In this document: piece after piece, positions 42,402-50,480 of the stretch
How positions within the stretch are numbered: position 1 is the first letter of the stretch
Layout: each line of letters begins with the position of its first letter
Assembly (NCBI RefSeq): GCF_900454495.1
Contig: NZ_UGSI01000001.1
Coordinates: 372,001 to 436,000, forward strand
Direction of reading: 5' to 3'
DNA: 64,000 bases
DNA from: Paenibacillus macerans
Lineage (GTDB): Bacteria; Bacillota; Bacilli; Paenibacillales; Paenibacillaceae
The notes under the pieces: model-generated
Told to the model about the DNA's origin: nothing
What the model saw: the letters and a program-made list of their open reading frames with translations, nothing else
Database searches by the model: none
Program-made: the position numbers and the translations under genes

Positions 42402-42632
42402 GCTTGTCAAGAAAAGCGCTTGACAAGCTCACGCCTGAGCACGAGGCCCGGGAGCAAACGAAGGTTCCGGGAGAGAATTTGCGTCAACCGTTTGCACTAG
42501 GTGAGTAACTGAACGTGCGCTTCTAGCTTGCAAGAGCTCTCCTTGACGAAGGCATAACATGTGGTACCAACCCACGGATAGCAGCGTGCCGACCGTCGCT
42601 CGCATTTTTGCTCTCGCGCCACGTGCTCAGGC
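42402..42632 (+). ncRNA. candidate bridge/seekRNA-like structured RNA of the IS110-type element
   Basis: Within the 389-base non-coding tail, a perfect 10-bp hairpin GCTTGTCAAG/CTTGACAAGC (42402-42428) is followed by an 11-base arm GCCTGAGCACG (42433-42443). That arm is perfectly complementary to CGTGCTCAGGC (42622-42632), closing a domain of about 200 nt. Location 3' of the transposase matches the IS1111 group, whose targeting RNA is encoded there. I cannot identify the guide loops with certainty. Confidence 0.6.
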
Positions 42633-42670
42633 ACCTCTCACACGGAGGGCTTGACAAAAACGTTCATAGC

Positions 42671-42747
42671 AACGGTTGTGATCGCCGTTATTTGCCTGAA
42701 TCTAAGCAAACTAAGCCGGAATTCAGTGAAATAAGCGCTATGGCAAC
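42671..42747 (-). repeat. middle fragment of split repeat (copy A), including left IS4 target duplication
   Basis: It continues the match to the reverse complement of 50481-50614 (CGTTATTTGCCTGAATCTAA, CAGTGAAATAAGCGCTATGG). Its last 12 bases CGCTATGGCAAC (42736-42747) are repeated at 44268-44279 on the other side of the IS4-type element. Confidence 0.85.
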
Positions 42748-44267
42748 ACTAGCCATGCGTAAAATCTAACATGAAACGTTAGGAATTAAAGGGAACGAAA
42801 AAGTTCAAACACTTTCCAGGATTTGGCCTTCCCAAGTAAAAAAAATTCTCCTAATGTGGAAGTGTGGCACACGTTATCCGTCACACTCACAAAAGGAGAA
42901 ATTCCCATGGATAACGTACCGAATTTATCGACCATTTGTCAATGCCTAAAGTTGCTGGAGCTTCAAGATTTCCGTTCACTTCTGGGCGATCACTGGGCAA
43001 AGAAGCTCTTCACCGGCAACACCATTCAACTGCATGTCGCGGGCCAACTGCTCGGCGCCACGTCGTACGACATGATCACCGAACAACTGCAGGCGCATGT
43101 GCCGTTGCAAGAAATTACCGGGCTTTCGTCCATCAGCCCATCGACGTTGTCCCGGAAAACGACCACCCTGTGCACCGACACGCTGCAAGCTGTATTTGTG
43201 AAATTGGTCCAAGCGATTCAGCATCTCCATCCGGATCGACCGGACAAACTGCCCGGCGGAAAAAAGCTGCGCCTCCTGGATGCGACCGAGTTGACGCTGC
43301 CCCTGCAGCGGGCCAGTTGGGCGAATTGCTCCAAAAGCAAACACGGAGTCAAAATGCATACGCGTGTGGTCGTCGCGGATCCGGCGAAACTGGTCTATCC
43401 CGACCGCATCATCGCCAGCACCGTAGATGTAAATGAGACGGAATTGTCGCTTGAACTCGTGACCGACCCTGAGGCCATTCATATCATGGACCGCGGGTAC
43501 CAAAAGCATGAACACTTTGAACGATGGGACCAGCCGGCGAACAAAATCAACTTTGTCTCCCGCATTCGCGAGAATACGCAGTTCGTCGTGACACGGGACT
43601 TCCGGATCCCCAAAGCCGATCGGAGCTTCATCGTGTCGGATCGCAAGGTGCTCCTCAACAAATGCAGTCGCAAGTTGCGGCTCATCGTCTTTCGCGACGA
43701 AGAGGAGAAGGACTATTTCCTGATTACCAACTGCTTTGAGGTCTCCGCAGCGGAGATTGCACAGATGTATAAGTATCGCTGGCTCATCGAACTGTTCTTC
43801 AAATGGATCAAGCAGCACTTGCGGATGGTGAAGGTGTTTAGCTACTCACCACAGGGTATCTGGAATCAGTTGTACTTGGTGCTCATTGCATTTGCGCTCT
43901 GCACGCTCGTTCGCCTTCAGACCGCGACCTCAAAGACTGCATGGGAGGTCCTTAAACTGATACGCATCTATGCCCATTATCCGTGGGCGGCGTTACTACA
44001 GGCGCTAGAACGAAAGCCGTCGCGCACCTCTAAGGGCAGGCAGCGCTTGCCGGCTCCCCGTGAGCCGCAACCGGTTCAAAAGAAAGTTATCGTGCGATAG
44101 GTCGAACTGCATATTTCCATTAAAAGGAAAACTGTGCCACTTCTCCGCGGACATTCTCCTTTTTGAATCTAAGACCGAAATAAACCTGTAAATATATTTC
44201 ATTAATTACCAAAATAGCAATTAGACCATAATTTTAACTTTTCATGTCAGGTTGTTTGCATGGCTAG
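42748..44267 (+). mobile_element. IS4-family insertion sequence, 1520 bp
   Basis: It is bounded by a perfect 12-bp direct repeat CGCTATGGCAAC (42736-42747 and 44268-44279). The ends form an imperfect inverted repeat of about 31 bp: (A)CTAGCCATGC...ACATGAAACGTTA on the left, and CTAGCCATGC...ACATGAAAAGTTA read inward from the right. Removing it restores the end of the host repeat (CGCTATGGCAAC-CGTTAG). Confidence 0.9.
42907..44100 (+). CDS. IS4 family DDE transposase
   Basis: A 397-residue transposase with catalytic acidic residues in LLDATEL, IMDRGYQ and the IS4 signature Y-x2-R-x3-E-x6-K (YKYRWLIELFFKWIK). The ATG at 42907 follows AAAAGGAG; an upstream TTG at 42823 is less likely. The frame is intact, so the element may be active. 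Confidence 0.93.
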   Translation: MDNVPNLSTICQCLKLLELQDFRSLLGDHWAKKLFTGNTIQLHVAGQLLGATSYDMITEQLQAHVPLQEITGLSSISPSTLSRKTTTLCTDTLQAVFVKLVQAIQHLHPDRPDKLPGGKKLRLLDATELTLPLQRASWANCSKSKHGVKMHTRVVVADPAKLVYPDRIIASTVDVNETELSLELVTDPEAIHIMDRGYQKHEHFERWDQPANKINFVSRIRENTQFVVTRDFRIPKADRSFIVSDRKVLLNKCSRKLRLIVFRDEEEKDYFLITNCFEVSAAEIAQMYKYRWLIELFFKWIKQHLRMVKVFSYSPQGIWNQLYLVLIAFALCTLVRLQTATSKTAWEVLKLIRIYAHYPWAALLQALERKPSRTSKGRQRLPAPREPQPVQKKVIVR

Positions 44268-44285
44268 CGCTATGGCAACCGTTAG
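44268..44285 (-). repeat. right IS4 target duplication and outer end of split repeat (copy A)
   Basis: CGCTATGGCAAC followed by CGTTAG completes the inverted-repeat end of the 134-bp element. The next bases are AAT, matching the AAT before 40996, a possible 3-bp duplication made by the repeat itself. Confidence 0.8.
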
Positions 44286-44350
44286 AATATTGGTGCGGCT
44301 AGAAAATGTATCTTGGCAGATTTAACGCAACGGCTAGTGGGTGAAATCTA

Positions 44351-44399
44351 AAAAAGCAGGGCGAAAGCCATCTTGTATGGCTATACGTCCTGCTTTTTT
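44351..44399. terminator. bidirectional terminator, 3' of the yqhQ group
   Basis: AAAAAGCAGG/CCTGCTTTTT with an inner AGCCA/TGGCT stem. The A-rich left and T-rich right arms can end the minus-strand operon and plus-strand transcription from the IS. The rest of 44286-44440 holds no gene. Confidence 0.8.
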
Positions 44400-44439
44400 C
44401 AGATAGATTGCTTTAAGCGAAAGTTCTGAACAACCTATT

Positions 44440-44769
44440 TTAGTGGTATTTGGGCAAGTCGTCGTCATTTTTGCCTTTTTGGCCGTCAATGACTTGAAAA
44501 GGATAAGATTTGCGTCTTTCGCCGGAAGAACTGCGCCGTTGTTCAGCGGCCACTTTGGCCATCGTCCGCGCGGAAGGCTTGACTTTGGGCTGCTGCTTCT
44601 TCCGGTATTTCCGCGGCGGGAACTTGTATAGCAGAAATACTATGCCGACGATGGCGACCGGAACGATGATGTTCGCCAAACTGATGATATGGCTAACGAA
44701 TATTCCGTTAACGATGCCGATTACGACCAGGAGCATGATGATCCAAAACATGATGCCTTGTTTTTTCAT
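44440..44769 (-). CDS. small membrane protein (yqhP position)
   Basis: A 109-residue protein with two hydrophobic segments (IMFWIIMLLVVIGIVNGIFV and ANIIVPVAIVGIVFLLY) followed by a basic, Lys/Arg/Ser-rich cytosolic tail of about 60 residues. GAAAGGGTG lies upstream. It starts 7 bases after the yqhQ stop and sits where B. subtilis has yqhP. No function is known to me; the yqhP/SA1362-type link is by synteny only. Confidence 0.7.
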   Translation of the reverse strand: MKKQGIMFWIIMLLVVIGIVNGIFVSHIISLANIIVPVAIVGIVFLLYKFPPRKYRKKQQPKVKPSARTMAKVAAEQRRSSSGERRKSYPFQVIDGQKGKNDDDLPKYH

Positions 44770-44776
44770 GCTTTCA

Positions 44777-45775
44777 TCACCCTTTCAAAGGATCCAAAGC
44801 TGAACTTACCGGCGATTCCACGACATGAACTTTCTCCAGTTCGGCATCCAGCTCGCGCATGCGGTTGAAAGAAGCGATCGACACTTCCACTTGATCGTCG
44901 GTCGGTTCTTTAGTGGTCAGAAGCTGGAGCCAAAGACCCGGATACCCGAGAAAACGCAGCACCGGAATATCCCGCACGGCGTTGGTGAACCGCAGCAATT
45001 CAAAAGAGATGCCAATAACCAGCGGGAGCAGCAGAATCCGGATGTACATCCGTTCCCATACCGTATCCCAGCTGAAGATCGGCAGCGAATAAATGATGAC
45101 GCCGACGATAACCGTCAAAATAATAAAGCTGCTGCCGCAGCGGTAATGCAAACGGCTGTATTTTTGCACGTTTTTGGGCGTTAATTCTTCTCCCGCCTCA
45201 TAGGCGGAGATAACTTTATGCTCCGCGCCGTGATACTGGAACAACCGCTTGACGACCGGAGTTTGCGAGATAAGCCATAGGTAAGTCAGCAGCAGCGCGA
45301 TTTTGATGACGCCTTCCACGAGCGTATGCAGCGTTTGGCCCGCAAAAGCGTGCTGGAACAAATACTGCTCAAGCAGGGCGGGAACCAGCGTGAAAATGAG
45401 TTTGCCGACGATAAAAGACAAAACCCCGGCCACGGCAACGCCGACCAGCATCGTCAGCGAAAAGCCGGACTCCTCCTTTTCCTTCTGTTTGGCGCGTTCC
45501 TCCGGTTCCACCTCGTCATCGGCCATGGCTTCGGCGGAATAATTGAGATGTTTGGAGCCTTTGGCGCTGGAATCGACGATGCTGACAATGCCACGGATGA
45601 GCGGAATTTTGCGCAGCATTTTGACCCAGTCTTTATCTTGTTTGGGAACTTCAAAGAAAGTAATTTCTCCCGTTTTACGGCGCACGGCCGTCACATTAAC
45701 ATGTTTACCACCGAACATAACGCCTTCTATAACGGCTTGGCCGCCGTAAATCGCGGGTGCAGATTGCTCAGGCAA
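44777..45775 (-). CDS. yqhQ: DUF1385 family membrane protein YqhQ
   Basis: A 332-residue DUF1385 protein. The N-terminal IYGGQAVIEGVMF motif is diagnostic, followed by membrane helices and the conserved YHGAEHKVISAYE and RLHYRCGSSFI blocks. I start it at a TTG (45775) placed 8 bases after AGGAAGGTG; the open frame continues upstream to 46057 but lacks initiation signals there. Function unknown. It is divergent from yqhR across a 168-base gap. Confidence 0.88.
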   Translation of the reverse strand: MPEQSAPAIYGGQAVIEGVMFGGKHVNVTAVRRKTGEITFFEVPKQDKDWVKMLRKIPLIRGIVSIVDSSAKGSKHLNYSAEAMADDEVEPEERAKQKEKEESGFSLTMLVGVAVAGVLSFIVGKLIFTLVPALLEQYLFQHAFAGQTLHTLVEGVIKIALLLTYLWLISQTPVVKRLFQYHGAEHKVISAYEAGEELTPKNVQKYSRLHYRCGSSFIILTVIVGVIIYSLPIFSWDTVWERMYIRILLLPLVIGISFELLRFTNAVRDIPVLRFLGYPGLWLQLLTTKEPTDDQVEVSIASFNRMRELDAELEKVHVVESPVSSALDPLKG

Positions 45776-45943
45776 GCATTTCACCTTCCTACAATGATAT
45801 AAGTTATGTGCGAACGGACGGCGGGCGTCATTCGTAATAAATCCATTGTATCGAACTTTAGGGGCAAATTCTAGTTGTTTAGGCTTTTTGGAATTGAGCA
45901 TACTAACCAACAAAATATTTCTAATTGGGAAGGATGAAAGCGC

Positions 45944-46543
45944 ATGAATCAACCGCAGCGGGAAAGACGGGAACCCGAAGGGAACGAGCGGGAGCTTTCG
46001 CGGGGAGGCGGGCATGAAGAAAACCTGCAATTTTACGGGCAGGGCTGGCGCCAACACAGGAGGGAGCGGACGAACATTTGGATCTATTCGCTCGAGATCG
46101 GTTTTTTTGCCGGCCTGATCTGGGGAGGCATCAAAGGTTTTTTTTATTTCTTGCGGTTCACGACGGTTATCCCCGGATATCTGGTGGAGCCCTTTTTTAA
46201 AAGATCATTTTTATACAGTCAACCCGGCTATTATGTCGGATGGCTCTCCTTCATCGTTTTTTCCATTTTGGCAACGCTCATTTATACGCTCCTGTTCCGC
46301 AAGCTGAAAGGTCCGGGACCGGGAATTTTGTACGGCATCGTTTGGTGGGGGCTCATCTTCGGCATCCTTGGCCCGGCGTTCGGAATGACCCGCCCGCTGC
46401 TTGAGCTTTCGAAAGATACGCTTATCAGCGAATTTTGCCTCTATTTATTATGGGGGTTGTTTATCGGCTATACGACTGCGGAGGAATATACGGACGAGCG
46501 GGAACGCGAACCGAAGAAATCTCCGGGGGGCGTGCTGCAGTAA
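45944..46543 (+). CDS. yqhR: YqhR family membrane protein
   Basis: A 199-residue protein. A charged N-terminal 40 residues (Arg/Glu-rich) is followed by four hydrophobic segments (SLEIGFFAGLIWGG, WLSFIVFSILATLIYTLLF, LYGIVWWGLIFGILG, CLYLLWGLFIGYTT). It corresponds in size and position to B. subtilis YqhR. Function unknown. First gene of the yqhR-aroQ-pepP-efp series. Confidence 0.82.
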   Translation: MNQPQRERREPEGNERELSRGGGHEENLQFYGQGWRQHRRERTNIWIYSLEIGFFAGLIWGGIKGFFYFLRFTTVIPGYLVEPFFKRSFLYSQPGYYVGWLSFIVFSILATLIYTLLFRKLKGPGPGILYGIVWWGLIFGILGPAFGMTRPLLELSKDTLISEFCLYLLWGLFIGYTTAEEYTDEREREPKKSPGGVLQ

Positions 46544-46618
46544 GACAAAAAGCTTCTCAAGCGGCTCTCTTCTATGTTAAAATTACTTTTGGTTATTTTT
46601 CGGGAAAGGGGAGAGCTT

Positions 46619-47065
46619 ATGCACCGAATCCTGGTTATGAACGGACCGAACCTGAACCTGCTGGGCGTTCGCGAACCCGGCGTCTACGGATCCGAGACGC
46701 TTGGCGACATCGAAGAGCGTTTGCGGAAGCTGGCGGAGGACCATGAATTTGAGCTCTCGTTCTTTCAATCGAACCATGAAGGCGCGCTGATCGACCGGAT
46801 TCATGAAGCCTTCGGGGCCGTTGACGGAATTTTGCTCAATCCCGGCGCGCTTACGCATTACAGTTATGCTCTGCGGGATGCTTTGACATCGGTGAACATT
46901 CCCGTCGTGGAGGTGCATTTGTCGAATATCCACGCGCGCGAGGCCTTCCGGCATACTTCGGTCATCGCCCCGATTGCGGTGGGACAAATTGCCGGTTTCG
47001 GATCGTACGGTTATGAAATGGGACTGCTTGCGCTCAAACGCCATCTACAGACGAAAAAGGCCTGA
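46619..47065 (+). CDS. aroQ: type II 3-dehydroquinate dehydratase
   Basis: A 148-residue dodecameric-type enzyme of the shikimate pathway (3-dehydroquinate to 3-dehydroshikimate). Signature NGPNLNLLGVREP is near residues 8-20 with the catalytic Tyr in VYGSETL. Substrate-binding NPGALTHYSYALRDA and EVHLSNIHARE (catalytic His) follow. The ATG at 46619 follows AAAGGGGAG. It is yqhS in B. subtilis nomenclature. Confidence 0.96.
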   Translation: MHRILVMNGPNLNLLGVREPGVYGSETLGDIEERLRKLAEDHEFELSFFQSNHEGALIDRIHEAFGAVDGILLNPGALTHYSYALRDALTSVNIPVVEVHLSNIHAREAFRHTSVIAPIAVGQIAGFGSYGYEMGLLALKRHLQTKKA

Positions 47066-47116
47066 ACTGGCGGATCGCGATAGCGGGCTCTAAGCGAAAA
47101 TAAGGGAGAGTTTTTT

Positions 47117-48190
47117 ATGGCGAGCACTCGAGTTGTTCGGCTTCGCGAAGCGATGAAGCTTCAGAATATCGAAGCGGTGCTGATTACCGGAGAGGTGAAC
47201 CGCCGCTATTTGACGGGATTTACGGGAAGTTCCGGCTACGTGCTGGTTACCCTGGACAAAGCTTGGCTGCTGACGGACTTCCGTTACTTGACCCAAGCTG
47301 CCGAACAGGCGCCCGGGTTTGAGATCGTCGACCACGGCGCATCCGTTACGGGAGCGATCAAGTCTTTGCTGGCTAAGGAGAACCTGGATCGCCTCGGGTT
47401 TGAGGAAGAGCATGTCGTTTTCTCGGTTTACCGCACCTATGAACGCGAATTGCAACCGATCGCGCTTGTACCGGTGAGCGGGCTGGTGGAGGAGCTCCGG
47501 CTGTACAAGGACAGCGAGGAATTGGCGCTGATGAAAGAGGCCGCGGAACTGGCCGACCGCACGTATCTACATATGCTGGACGTTCTGAAGCCCGGCGTCA
47601 GCGAATGGGACGCGGCGCTGGAGCTGGAAACGTTCATGCGCAAGCACGGAGCCGAGGGCACTTCGTTCGATACGATCATCGCCTCCGGGGAACGGTCAGC
47701 TCTGCCGCACGGCCGGGCCAGCGGGCGCATCATGCAGACGGGCGAACTGGTGACGATGGACTTCGGCGCGTTTATGAACGGGTATTGCTCCGATATCACC
47801 CGTACCGTCGCTTTAGGCAAACCGGCCGACAAGCTGCGCGAAATTTACGATGTCGTGCTGGAGGCGCAGCTGCACACGCTGGAGCATCTTCGTCCGGGCA
47901 TGACCGGCCGGGAGGCGGATGCGCTGGCCCGGGACGTGATTGCCCGCTACGGCTACGGCGAGTATTTCGGGCACAGCACCGGACACGGTCTCGGCATGGA
48001 AGTTCACGAAAATCCGCGCGTATCCAAAACGAGCGATACCGTGCTTCAGCCGGGCATGGTTGTCACGGTGGAGCCGGGCATTTATTTGCCGGGTCTCGGC
48101 GGCGTGCGCATCGAGGACGATGTCGTCATCACCGATTCCGGCGTGCGGCGTTTGACCGAATCGGCGAAGGACTATATCGCGATCGGCTGA
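47117..48190 (+). CDS. pepP: Xaa-Pro aminopeptidase (M24B)
   Basis: A 357-residue metallopeptidase (YqhT). The N-terminal creatinase domain is followed by the pita-bread catalytic domain with metal ligands in MDFGAF...SDITRT (two Asp), HSTGHGLGMEVHE (His), TVEPGIYLPG (Glu) and VRIEDDVVIT (Glu). It releases N-terminal residues before proline. It lies between aroQ and efp as in Bacillus. Confidence 0.94.
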   Translation: MASTRVVRLREAMKLQNIEAVLITGEVNRRYLTGFTGSSGYVLVTLDKAWLLTDFRYLTQAAEQAPGFEIVDHGASVTGAIKSLLAKENLDRLGFEEEHVVFSVYRTYERELQPIALVPVSGLVEELRLYKDSEELALMKEAAELADRTYLHMLDVLKPGVSEWDAALELETFMRKHGAEGTSFDTIIASGERSALPHGRASGRIMQTGELVTMDFGAFMNGYCSDITRTVALGKPADKLREIYDVVLEAQLHTLEHLRPGMTGREADALARDVIARYGYGEYFGHSTGHGLGMEVHENPRVSKTSDTVLQPGMVVTVEPGIYLPGLGGVRIEDDVVITDSGVRRLTESAKDYIAIG

Positions 48191-48359
48191 CAAGCGGCCT
48201 CGGCGGGTAGGCCAAAGGCAAAAGCCGGGGGAATGGCGGGGTTACGCGGGTACTCCCCGAATGTGGGGTAACAGCAGCTAACAAACGTCACTGTTAATTT
48301 AGGGTATTCTTTTAAAATAAATATAATAAATTTGTTAACCCACTTGAGGAGGTACTTTT

Positions 48360-48917
48360 GTGATTTCAGTAAACGATTTTAAAACAGGCTTGACCGTAGA
48401 GGTGGACGGCGACATTTATACGGTGCTGGAATTCCAGCACGTTAAACCGGGCAAAGGCGCGGCTTTCGTCCGCTCGAAGCTGAAAAACCTGCGCAACGGC
48501 AACACGGTGGAAAAAACATTCCGCGCCGGCGAGACGATCAGCCGCGCTATGATCGAAAACCGCGACGTTCAATACTTGTACGCCAGCGGCCAGGAGCACA
48601 CCTTCATGGACAACGAGACTTACGACCAATTTACGCTGTCGTCGGATCAGTTGGAATGGGAGCTGAACTTCCTGAAGGAGAACATGAACGTTAAAATCGT
48701 CAGCTACCAGGGCGAAATTATCGGGATCAACCTGCCGAACAGCGTGGAGCTGAAAGTTATCGAAACCGAGCCGGGCATCAAAGGCAACACCGCCACCGGC
48801 GCAACCAAAAACGCCAAGGTCGAAACGGGACTCAACGTTCAGGTGCCGCTCTTCATTAATGAAGGCGACGTGCTGCTGATCGATACGCGCGAAGGTAAAT
48901 ATATTTCGCGGGCCTAA
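48360..48917 (+). CDS. efp: translation elongation factor P
   Basis: A 185-residue three-domain factor that rescues ribosomes stalled at polyproline. The tip loop HVKPGKGAAFVR carries K32, the residue modified in B. subtilis EF-P. The start is GTG, preceded by GAGGAGG. The upstream gap (48191-48359) has AT-rich sequence suitable for a promoter. A strong terminator follows. Confidence 0.97.
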   Translation: MISVNDFKTGLTVEVDGDIYTVLEFQHVKPGKGAAFVRSKLKNLRNGNTVEKTFRAGETISRAMIENRDVQYLYASGQEHTFMDNETYDQFTLSSDQLEWELNFLKENMNVKIVSYQGEIIGINLPNSVELKVIETEPGIKGNTATGATKNAKVETGLNVQVPLFINEGDVLLIDTREGKYISRA

Positions 48918-48989
48918 GCGGTTTAGCGATGAAGTTTCGGACGGGGGCGGCAGGGCGGTGAACCTGGCGTTCCCTTAAGAATGCTGCAT

Positions 48990-49019
48990 CCTCCACCTTT
49001 CAAGGTGGGGGAATTTTTT
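48990..49019 (+). terminator. intrinsic terminator of efp
   Basis: CTCCACCTT/AAGGTGGGG with a 2-nt loop is followed by AATTTTTT. Confidence 0.85.
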
Positions 49020-49037
49020 GTAATGACCGCCAAAGCA

Positions 49038-49068
49038 TTGACGACCTTCGGGTCCTTCGTATTATACT
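49038..49068 (+). promoter_or_regulatory. probable lysC promoter
   Basis: TTGACG followed by TATTAT (N16) or TATACT (N19). The leader to lysC is only about 65 bases, too short for a lysine riboswitch. Confidence 0.5.
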
Positions 49069-49138
49069 GGTTTAAAGCGTTACTGGTTCAAATGGTTGAA
49101 TGCTCATAGGATAACGGGCACATTAGGGAGGGTCTGAC

Positions 49139-50392
49139 TTGGCTTTATACGTGATGAAATTTGGAGGCAGCTCCGTCGGCGACACGGAGCGGATGCAGCG
49201 TGTGGCAAAGCGCGTTGTCGACAAGCAAAAGGAAGGGCACCAGGTCATGGTGGTCGTCTCGGCGATGGGGGACACCACCGATGATCTGATCGATCAGGCG
49301 AAGCTGCTCAGCAAGGAACCGCCGCTTCGGGAAATGGATATGCTGATGACGACCGGCGAACAAATTTCCATTGCTTTGCTGGCGATCGCGATAGATGCGC
49401 TTGGCGCCAAAGCGGTTTCGTATACGGGATGGCAAGCCGGCTTCCGCACAGAATCGGTTCACGGCAAAGCGCGAATCACCGATATCCAGCCGGAGCGCGT
49501 GCTGAAATCGCTGGAGGAAGGTTACATCGTCATCGTTGCCGGATTCCAGGGCATGACCGTGGACGGCGAAATCACGACGTTCGGCCGCGGCGGTTCCGAT
49601 ACGACGGCGGTGGCGTTGGCGGCCGCGACCAAGGCGGATACCTGCGAAATTTATACCGACGTGGACGGCGTCTATTCGACCGATCCGCGGATCGTAAAAA
49701 ACGCACGCAAACTGAATGAAATTTCGTATGACGAGATGCTGGAGCTCGCCAATCTGGGAGCGGCCGTGCTGCATCCCCGCGCGGTGGAATACGCCAAACA
49801 TCACCAGGTGCGCCTCGTCGTCCGCTCCAGCTTTAACCATAATGAAGGCACAGTAGTGAAGGAGGAAGCCAAGATGGAGCAAGGAGTAGTTGTCAGCGGG
49901 ATCGCTTACGATAAAAATGTAGCCCGGATCAGCATTATGGGGGTTTCCCACGTTCCCGGCGTGCTCGCCAAAGTGTTCGGTTCGCTGGCGGAAGCGAAAA
50001 TCGACGTCGACATTATCGTCCAGAGCGGCGTACAGGACGGCAAGGCCGATTTCTCCTTTACCGTTGCTTTGTCCGACTGCGAAAAAGCGCTGCAGGTGCT
50101 GGAAGGCATCCGCAGCGGGCTTCCGTATGAAGATGTGACTTCGGAAGACGGCTTGGTCAAGGTTTCGATCGTAGGCGCAGGCATGGTCAGCCATCCCGGG
50201 GTTGCCGCGCAAATGTTCGACGTGATTTCCAAACAGGGGGTCAACATCAAGATGGTCAGCACCTCGGAAATCAAAGTATCGTGCGTCATCGACGCCGACA
50301 AGTTAAATGAGGTCGTGACCGCGCTGCACACCGCTTACGGCCTGGATACGGAAACGCAGGCGTTTGTCGGCGGGCCTAAGGACCGTCGGTAG
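49139..50392 (+). CDS. lysC: aspartate kinase (alpha subunit)
   Basis: A 417-residue aspartokinase, first step of lysine/threonine/methionine and diaminopimelate synthesis. The N-terminal kinase domain has KFGGSSV, MTTGEQIS, TTFGRGGSDTTAVALA and DVDGVYSTDPR. The C-terminal ACT repeats (ISIMGVSHVPGVLAK; VSIVGAGMVSHPGVA) form the feedback site. The start is TTG behind GGGAGG. An internal in-frame start (49874) should give a separate beta subunit. Its insertion between efp and yqhV departs from the Bacillus order. Confidence 0.95.
   Translation: MALYVMKFGGSSVGDTERMQRVAKRVVDKQKEGHQVMVVVSAMGDTTDDLIDQAKLLSKEPPLREMDMLMTTGEQISIALLAIAIDALGAKAVSYTGWQAGFRTESVHGKARITDIQPERVLKSLEEGYIVIVAGFQGMTVDGEITTFGRGGSDTTAVALAAATKADTCEIYTDVDGVYSTDPRIVKNARKLNEISYDEMLELANLGAAVLHPRAVEYAKHHQVRLVVRSSFNHNEGTVVKEEAKMEQGVVVSGIAYDKNVARISIMGVSHVPGVLAKVFGSLAEAKIDVDIIVQSGVQDGKADFSFTVALSDCEKALQVLEGIRSGLPYEDVTSEDGLVKVSIVGAGMVSHPGVAAQMFDVISKQGVNIKMVSTSEIKVSCVIDADKLNEVVTALHTAYGLDTETQAFVGGPKDRR
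49874..50392 (+). CDS. aspartate kinase beta subunit from internal start
   Basis: An in-frame ATG lies 8 bases after a perfect internal AAGGAGG (49859-49865). It would make a 172-residue protein made only of the ACT domains. B. subtilis aspartokinase II is known to have such an overlapping beta subunit. This is the same gene, not an extra locus. Confidence 0.7.
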   Translation: MEQGVVVSGIAYDKNVARISIMGVSHVPGVLAKVFGSLAEAKIDVDIIVQSGVQDGKADFSFTVALSDCEKALQVLEGIRSGLPYEDVTSEDGLVKVSIVGAGMVSHPGVAAQMFDVISKQGVNIKMVSTSEIKVSCVIDADKLNEVVTALHTAYGLDTETQAFVGGPKDRR

Positions 50393-50430
50393 ACCGGCGC
50401 AAAACGAAGCGGATATACGTTTTTTGCATA

Positions 50431-50469
50431 AGAGGCATCTTCAAGCCGGCGGCTTGGGGGTGCCTCTTT
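50431..50469 (+). terminator. intrinsic terminator of lysC
   Basis: AGAGGCA/TGCCTCT with inner CAAGCC/GGCTTG stem, then TTTC. Confidence 0.75.
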
Positions 50470-50480
50470 CCACAACTATT

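Larger units (their letters stand above)
41051..42670 (+). mobile_element. IS110-family (IS1111-like) insertion element
   Basis: About 1620 bp separating two parts of the repeat. The inner ends are related: GCTATGATGAACGT... and AGCCCTCC on the left against ...AACGTTCATAGC and GGAGGGCT on the right. That gives an imperfect subterminal inverted repeat, as in the IS1111 group. TAGC occurs at both junctions (41047-41050, 42667-42670), so the exact edges are uncertain by a few bases. The long non-coding part lies downstream of the transposase. Confidence 0.8.

Noticed and set aside
42823..42906. Longer IS4 transposase from a TTG at 42823.
   Set aside because: No ribosome-binding site there; AAAAGGAG sits correctly for the ATG at 42907.
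45776..46057. A 94-residue extension at the start of YqhQ.
   Set aside because: The frame is open but the residues are not family-like, overlap the yqhR promoter region, and a good ribosome-binding site points to the TTG at 45775.
48918..49138. A lysine riboswitch before lysC.
   Set aside because: The efp terminator ends at 49019 and the promoter lies at 49038-49068, leaving a leader of about 65 bases, far too short.
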